A DNA stretch of 64,000 bases, taken from Perca fluviatilis. Its lineage: Eukaryota; Chordata; Actinopteri; Perciformes; Percidae. The notes under the pieces are model-generated. The model made no database searches and had not been told where the DNA came from. It saw nothing but the letters and a program-made list of their open reading frames with translations. Each line of letters opens with the position of its first letter. Position 1 is the first letter of the stretch. The translations under genes were made by a program, and so were the position numbers. The stretch spans positions 1,859,766 to 1,923,765 of the forward strand of contig NC_053133.1 in assembly GCF_010015445.1 (NCBI RefSeq). The letters run 5' to 3'. Shown piece by piece: positions 58,445 through 64,000 of the stretch.

Positions 58445-59644
58445 TGATCTGAAACAAACACAAAAAGAGCTTAAGCAAAGATACAATTGCTATTGTATTA
58501 ACTATTCGGATATCACCATGTAAAAGCAATGCAGACTAACAGAAGAATGTAATCCAATGTGAAGATAACAGCCATTTTATTTAGCATCACAATCCTCCCT
58601 CTCTACCTATACAATTCATATGACAAATTGCATGCATGTAAATTGTTTTTATATGAATGCAATTCATATTTGAATATTTGTGGCTGCTCACAGCATAGCC
58701 TTCAGGGCACGACTGTCAGTACAACAGTCTACAGCAGTGGTTCCCAAACCTTTTATTATATATTTCTTAACCGTTAACTCAAGTGGCCCTTGTCGTTTGC
58801 CAGGCCGCCATTTAAAATAAGCATTTGTTCGTATCTATTGTGGGTCACCACATTACTTAAATAAATGCACATGCATGCATTTAGTCAGACATATCAGGTT
58901 ATCTCACTGTTTTTACATACTTTAATCAGTCAAACACTGTGTTATGCCTTCACATTTCACATTAAAAGCTTCAGGAAAAACAAGCTCGTTCATTTATAGC
59001 CAGTTAAAATAATATAGCTCGCAAAGCAACTAACGGACAGCCTGTTGGCTAGTAAACTATCTAGCTAGCTAGCTAGATAGTTAACTGGCGAATCACCTGG
59101 CTAGCTTGAAACTAGCTGGCAAATTAGCCTGGTGAACTCAATAAACATGACCATATGCCCATGGGCATTATGAACTTGTTTCATTAATTCATTAATATAA
59201 TTCAGACCAAACGGATAAGCTGTAGGCTATCCATGCTTCCATGATAACGGCTAAATGGCTAACGTTAGCTAGCTACGTTGTTAGCCAAACTAACCAACTA
59301 GCCTCACAATATAAAAGATAGTACTTTAATAGGTAACGCAACACAGACAATGTGAATTAGACATGTAGCTAGTGTACACAAACCTTTTATTATTTATTTG
59401 CCTCGTTGGATGACCAGACTGGTTCTCTGCTGTGACAAGCGCTCGCTGTGTGGACTCTGGTGATGATCTGATGACGTTCGAAGCACAAACAACCCAAGTG
59501 CTGGGTCAACCGATGTATGTTGGGTTGATGGATTTTGACTCAACGCATGAGTTGCACAAAATAACCCAACTTCCATATAAATAACCCATAATGGGTAAAA
59601 CCCAGCGGTTGGGTAGATGAAATAACCCAGCATTTTTTAGGGTG

Positions 59645-59850
59645 AGCCATCAGTAATGGTTTAATACCAGGACCTCTCCTAAGTGGAATGCAGCCATCAT
59701 TAATGGTTTAATACCAGGACCTCTCCTAAGTGGAATGCAGCCATCAGTAATGGTTTAATACCAGGACCTCTCCTAAGTGGAATGCAGCCATCAGTAATGG
59801 TTTAATACCAGGGTCTCTCCTAAGTGGAATGCAGCCATCAGTAATGGTTT
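59645..59850. repeat. 47-bp minisatellite, right block, about four copies
   Basis: Continuation of the array at 56490-56946 after the inserted element; the same variant types are present. Confidence 0.93.
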
Positions 59851-59879
59851 TAATACACCTGTGCTTTTCCTACTATGAC

Positions 59880-60589
59880 CCTCATTCCTATTGTGAGTGT
59901 ATCTACTATGGGACTCCCATTAATTAACCCCTTGCATCAAACATATATCTGGCTTAACCTATAGGACTCCAAAGGATTTAAGAATGAGGTCCACATTAAA
60001 AGCAAGCAGATGGGGATCAGATATGTCTGTGTGAACACAAACCTAACCAAAATTGTATGGTTTTAGAATATGGTAAGGTTAAAGCAAATTTCTGTAGGAA
60101 TGCAGAAAAACTTTAGCTATATGTGTATCTGCTGTGTGTGGTTATACCTGATAATCTCAGTAACACACAGGCCAGCTGCTGGCTTGGGTCCAGAAATGAC
60201 ATAGTATTTGTAAGAGTCTAGATGTGTATTAATAAGGTCCTGGAAGTTTGTCTTAAAGCCTTTCGGATTATAGGCACAAATGTCCAAGCCCACATGGACA
60301 ATTAAACTCCTACTCCTTACTCCTACCTGTCTTAGACGTGAGATGTTTAACTTAACAGTGCAAATAAACCTAAATGGTAGCCAGTGCAAATTAAATAGAC
60401 TTCACCTGCCTTGGTCATTTATACAGCTTGAGGGGAATGCATTTGTTTTTCCTCCAAATGGCCTGTAGCACCTACCAGGGGGTAGGCAGGGTGTGAAATA
60501 CATCACAGGGTGTTTTTGAGTGTGTAAGGGTGAATTGTTATAGCCTGTGGATTTTCAGGTTGGCCAAATTGCTTCATCCATCTTTTTTT
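59880..60589 (-). mobile_element. possible LINE ORF1 (esterase-like) relic
   Basis: A minus-strand frame at 60117-60389 contains SLIVHVGLDICAYN and SYKYYVISGPKPA, resembling the HVGTND...ISGP signature of the SGNH/esterase-like ORF1 of some fish LINEs (from memory). The signature Asp-containing motif is altered and the frame has no companion reverse transcriptase nearby. Boundaries are approximate. Confidence 0.35.
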
Positions 60590-60782
60590 TTAATGTTGCC
60601 TTTCTTTAAATAATTGTTAATTTCTTATACTGCATTGTAACTTTTATTCTCGTATTGTATCTGTTTTTAATTTTTTTTATCGTTTTTAACTACTCTTTAA
60701 TGTTTTATGTAAAGCACTTTCAATTGCCCTGTTGCTGAAATGTGCTCTACAAATACAGTAAAGCTGCCTTGCCTTGCCTTAC
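60590..60782 (+). mobile_element. L2-type LINE 3' tail
   Basis: tgttttatgtaaagcacttt and gaaatgtgctctacaaatac followed by GCCTTGCCTT repeats. It matches the tail at 24890-24957, including the terminal CCTTGC-type repeat. Confidence 0.8.
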
Positions 60783-61159
60783 TTTTGTATCAAAGCCATT
60801 TGTATGCAAGCAAAACCACTAGCATGTTAAAGGACCAGAACTTCAAACTCACTGTCTCCAGACCAGCAACGAGGGAAACATTATTAATATGATGTCTACA
60901 CGACCGCCACCTTGTAAGCAACCTCCTAGGGTCATGTCGGTGTCAGTACTATAGATTAAGTTGATGGACGAACGGTGTTGCACCTGTATGAGATCATCCA
61001 TCATGGACCCTGGGTAAATGAGCAAATGACACACACCCCCCCACTCCCAAAAAAAAAATGTTGTAATGTGCTGAAGGAGGTGCTATGTTAAGGGCACATG
61101 TCTCCTTCAGACAGCTGTACACTTTCATCTTATGGCCAACATGGTTAATAATACACTAA
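60783..61159. other. no gene recognised
   Basis: Short unique-looking stretch with a C-rich/A-rich patch at 61035-61060. Confidence 0.45.
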
Positions 61160-62011
61160 GGGCCTAATTTACTAACACTAGCGCAGTTTGCGCTGCGTCT
61201 GTTTATGCGAGTTCGGTAATAGCGCACGCTATGCTTCCACATTTTGCGTAGTATTTATCAACCCTGACACCCATCAGGCAATCAGCGTCTTTCTCCGCCC
61301 ACTAGACCGTAAATTGCGCTGTAGCAAAGCGGTACTGGTGCTATGATATGGCTGAGTGCAGACTGCGATATTCCCACTGCTGATGCTATGACTGTTTGAA
61401 ATGATCCTGATGCCAATATTTGTAATGTAGCGAGGAGTTTAACAACTGGTGGAATGGGATGTGAACGCTGAGTGGGAGATTCAATTTCATCTTTGATTTC
61501 TTCCAGTAACTCTAATATTGCATGGCTGCTTAATCTGTAACGCTAAATGATGTTGTGTTCACTGACAAAGTGTGATTCTTGTGTTAAAAATATGTTCAGC
61601 CTCGCCTATGTCTTCGTCTTGCTCAAATGACTCTTGCCATTTCACCAGCGGCATAAAGGTCTAGAGGAAACTTCGACTGCGGCTGGTTTAGACTACTTTT
61701 AAAAGGCGGAGAATTTCCCCCGCGCAGAATAGAAGCGCTCTTACTGACAGTCTTTGTAAATACCACGGAATATATAATTAGGTGCACTTTGCGCTTATCC
61801 TCCCACCTTTTGGGTGGAACTCCCACTTTCCCCGACCCTCCCACGAACGCATATTGAAAGCGCAACTTGTCTCTTCTCACTCATGTGGCGACAATCTGCG
61901 ATTTTACCCAAGTGCGCCTTGTTTGTAAATAGCCCGCATCGGTTACGTCCGTCTTTGTGACCAATTAGCGCCTGGAAACAGGCGCAAACGGCTTGATAAA
62001 TCTAGCCCTAT
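61160..62011. mobile_element. Harbinger-like MITE
   Basis: The left end is GGGCCTAATTTACTAACACT and the right end is CTTGATAAATCTAGCCC; reverse-complemented, the two agree at most positions. GCGCAGTTTGCGC / GGCGCAAACGGC mirror each other just inside. The flanks TAA and TAT could be a mutated 3-bp duplication as in PIF/Harbinger elements. No transposase frame was found. Confidence 0.6.
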
Positions 62012-62224
62012 GACTGAGTTAAAGATTCTATGTGATAAGTTACCCCCTAAAAATACAAAATAAAATAAACAATTTGTGATTGCTAATTGCAGGTGCAACT
62101 CGAGTCTACGTGCTCTTATTTTGTAATTGCTATGCCCTAATTTTGCATTTATGCAAATTCCATTTTTCTTCTCCTATCTAATATTAAACATTTGATTAAA
62201 ATGAATGCTTGGCTGGATTTTGGT

Positions 62225-62720
62225 TAGAAACATTAAAGGGATACTTTGCCAATTTGAATCCAGCTCTGTGTCATTTTTGTGTGGGCAGTGTGTGCAGATG
62301 AACTTGGCTTCTGTCCGTGGCTCCGGGGGGGCCGAGGTCGGCAACGATCCGGCGGATCTCAAGACTGTAGACTTTGTCATATGCTGCGTCCACTTGCAAG
62401 TGCTTATAAAGATCCACAAAGACAATCTGCTGTGAGAGAGCTTTTCTTTAAGAATTTTTCACCCAAATGTCTTAGCCGAGAGGCAAAGAATGATCATGAT
62501 TTATTTAAGGTTGCTTCCACACCTGAGCAGTTTGGTCGATTTGAACTGAAACCTGGAGCGATTCGTCTATTCGGCTAGTCTGGCTCGTTTGGGGTGGTGT
62601 GACAGGTCATGTAAACTCTGGTCCGCTTGAAAACATGGATTTTGGTTCGCTTCCAAGTGAACTAGAGTTTGGTTCACTTTAGGTGAGAATGCAATCCGAC
62701 CCAAATACAGGAAGTGAACA
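62225..62720. repeat. dispersed MITE fragments
   Basis: ttaaagggatactttgccaa ... gtgtgcagatgaacttggct is a common fish repeat start. From 62505 a second motif type begins (gcttccacacctgagcagtt ... gtttggttcgcttccaagtg). Neither has a visible mirrored end here. Confidence 0.5.
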
Positions 62721-63266
62721 AAAAAAACTATATATAATATAATTTAATTAGTAGTAATTTTAACCTTGCACACAATTTACGGAGTTGATAACTTTCAAAT
62801 CCATAACCTATGACAATACATCGCTCATTGACTGCGTGACAACACACATCCCTCCCTCATCAGGGCCGCCCTCTCCTTCACTCGCTGTCTGTCAGCTGCT
62901 CATATTGTTCGCCTTCTTCTGAAATATTAGAAACACTAAAGCAAAGCCAGAAAACCCAAGACCACATGCATTTGGTGCTGCTCCATTATTTCGGAGATCA
63001 GAAGTGTCTGCCAGTTTCACTCTGATATCCTGTCCAACAGACCAGAGACCGTTTCGACCGTGTAACATTTGTTTACAATGTTCGGTGTGTTTGACAAAGT
63101 GCAGCGTGAAGGCTAACCAATCCAAATGAAAAAAAAGCAACAATGTTGCAACTTCACCTTCACGTTAGACATGTGCCTAAAATGCGGAACACAATAAGTC
63201 AGAGGAGATGATACTTCTCTGGGAGTTCACTGAATTACAAAACCGCCATCCAACCTCCAAGCAATG

Positions 63267-63267
<1 letters not shown>
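62721..63267. other. no gene recognised
   Basis: AT-rich sequence without supported frame or paired termini. Confidence 0.4.

Positions 63268-63354
<87 letters not shown>
63268..63354. repeat. (CA)n microsatellite
   Basis: 87 bp of uninterrupted CA; the overlapping long open frames are artefacts. Confidence 0.97.
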
Positions 63355-63356
<2 letters not shown>

Positions 63357-64000
63357 GACAGCTATGATTCATTCAAATGCATATTCACATTCCATGGCCC
63401 CAGAGGAAACTGGGCATCCTTTATCACAGGCAAAAAGAACACTCACCACACGTAATTCATGTCAGGTGTGCTCACATATTATTCTGATGAATTGCCTAAA
63501 TATGGAGGAAGAGAGCATTGCAAGAGTTTGTGTGTGTGTTCACTCATTCCCTAAAAGAAAAAAAAGAAAGTCTGGGTGATTTATTATTTATTATTAGTAT
63601 TGTTGAGAGCATAGCGCTGTTAAAGTGTTCAGTCAGATATACACACTTTGTCGCGGAACGACACATATCTTCTGTTAGGCATTTTAAGCACGTGGGCGGA
63701 GTGTTTGTTCCTGGCTACTGCACTGTACTGTCTCGTTATGTGATGTAACAATGAGTTGATAACTCAGCTAAAACACAAAAGTGGATGAGCAGCGCTCTGC
63801 TCAGCTGCATACCCTGTGCAGCTCATAATGTCGATTCACAGGCTAGAAAGATGTACGCAATGTACTGAAATGAAGTCATTGCTTCCATACCAAGTCCAGA
63901 CACACAAACAATCAAGCATAAATCACCACACCGAAAATACATTATAAGCTCTCTTCTCTTCCTGCGAGTCAGTTACATTTCTAGCTACAAGTCAAGTTTT
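63355..64000. other. no gene recognised
   Basis: Unique-looking sequence to the window end; no ERG N-terminal exon is recognisable. Confidence 0.45.

Larger units (their letters stand above)
56949..59644 (-). mobile_element. 2696-bp CACTA-like element carrying a spliced gene remnant
   Basis: The ends are CACACTTAAAAATG and CATTTTTTAGGGTG, complementary at about 12 of 14 positions. Subterminal regions are full of GGGTTA/AACCCA motifs (tgggttgttttataacccaa; ttgggtagatgaaataaccc). The empty site is readable because the host is a tandem repeat: ggaatgcag|ccatcag gives an AG duplication (56947-56948, 59645-59646). CAC termini with a 2-3 bp duplication suggest EnSpm/CACTA, but the classification is tentative. 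Minus-strand exons lie at 58381-58444, 58097-58217 and 57826-58013. Confidence 0.75.
56366..59879. mobile_element. MITE with internal minisatellite, split by a CACTA-like element
   Basis: The left subterminal text gtcatagtaggaaaagcaca (56399 on) is mirrored by tgtgcttttcctactatgac at 59860-59879. The space between is filled by a 47-bp tandem array, itself interrupted by the 2696-bp element at 56949-59644. The right terminus is truncated after CTACTATGACC; the outer left boundary is approximate. Confidence 0.7.

Overview
The window looks like nuclear DNA of a teleost fish, probably a percomorph. It is AT-rich and non-coding-dominated. It carries long CA/GT, TA and GA microsatellites and many fish-type transposons: L2-like LINEs, hAT, MULE-like and TTAA-site MITEs, a Tc1 relic and a tRNA-derived SINE. 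Nothing bacterial or phage-like is present. No operon logic applies, and most long open frames are microsatellite translations or transposon relics.

The only host gene I can name lies on the minus strand. Three exons at the left edge (5386-5565, 1883-1986, 268-406) encode the S1, S2 and S2-S3/S3 segments of an ERG-type voltage-gated potassium channel, most likely kcnh6. The splice sites are canonical, the phases match across both introns, and the joined frame is open. The S4, pore and C-terminal exons must lie left of position 1. The PAS and N-terminal exons were not found and presumably lie beyond 64000, which would make most of the window intronic. A CpG-rich island at 46.5-46.8 kb on the same strand holds a start codon in strong Kozak context followed 66 codons later by a phase-0 donor. 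This phase matches the S1 exon, so it is a candidate alternative first exon for a PAS-less isoform (inference).

The rest is layered transposon archaeology. Several insertions can be dated relative to each other because target-site duplications or the empty site are visible. These are: a dead but nearly full-length L2-clade LINE (about 11.1-15.96 kb) cut by an 878-bp foldback element with an 80-bp minisatellite; a MULE-like MITE (17235-18504) cut by a hAT; an L2 fragment cut by a hAT (23609-24691); an L2 tail cut by a TTAA MITE that holds a 57-bp minisatellite and a smaller hAT (26613-27774); hAT elements at 30358-31960, 37857-38374 and 52954-55014; a 63-bp RTE-type stub with a 15-bp duplication (33381-33443); a 916-bp near-palindrome (41651-42566); and a CACTA-like element (56949-59644) with spliced SAM-like coding exons, inserted in a 47-bp minisatellite that itself sits inside a MITE. 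A recurring theme is minisatellite expansion inside DNA transposons, seen at about 11.9, 27.2 and 56.5 kb, and possibly 35.4 kb.
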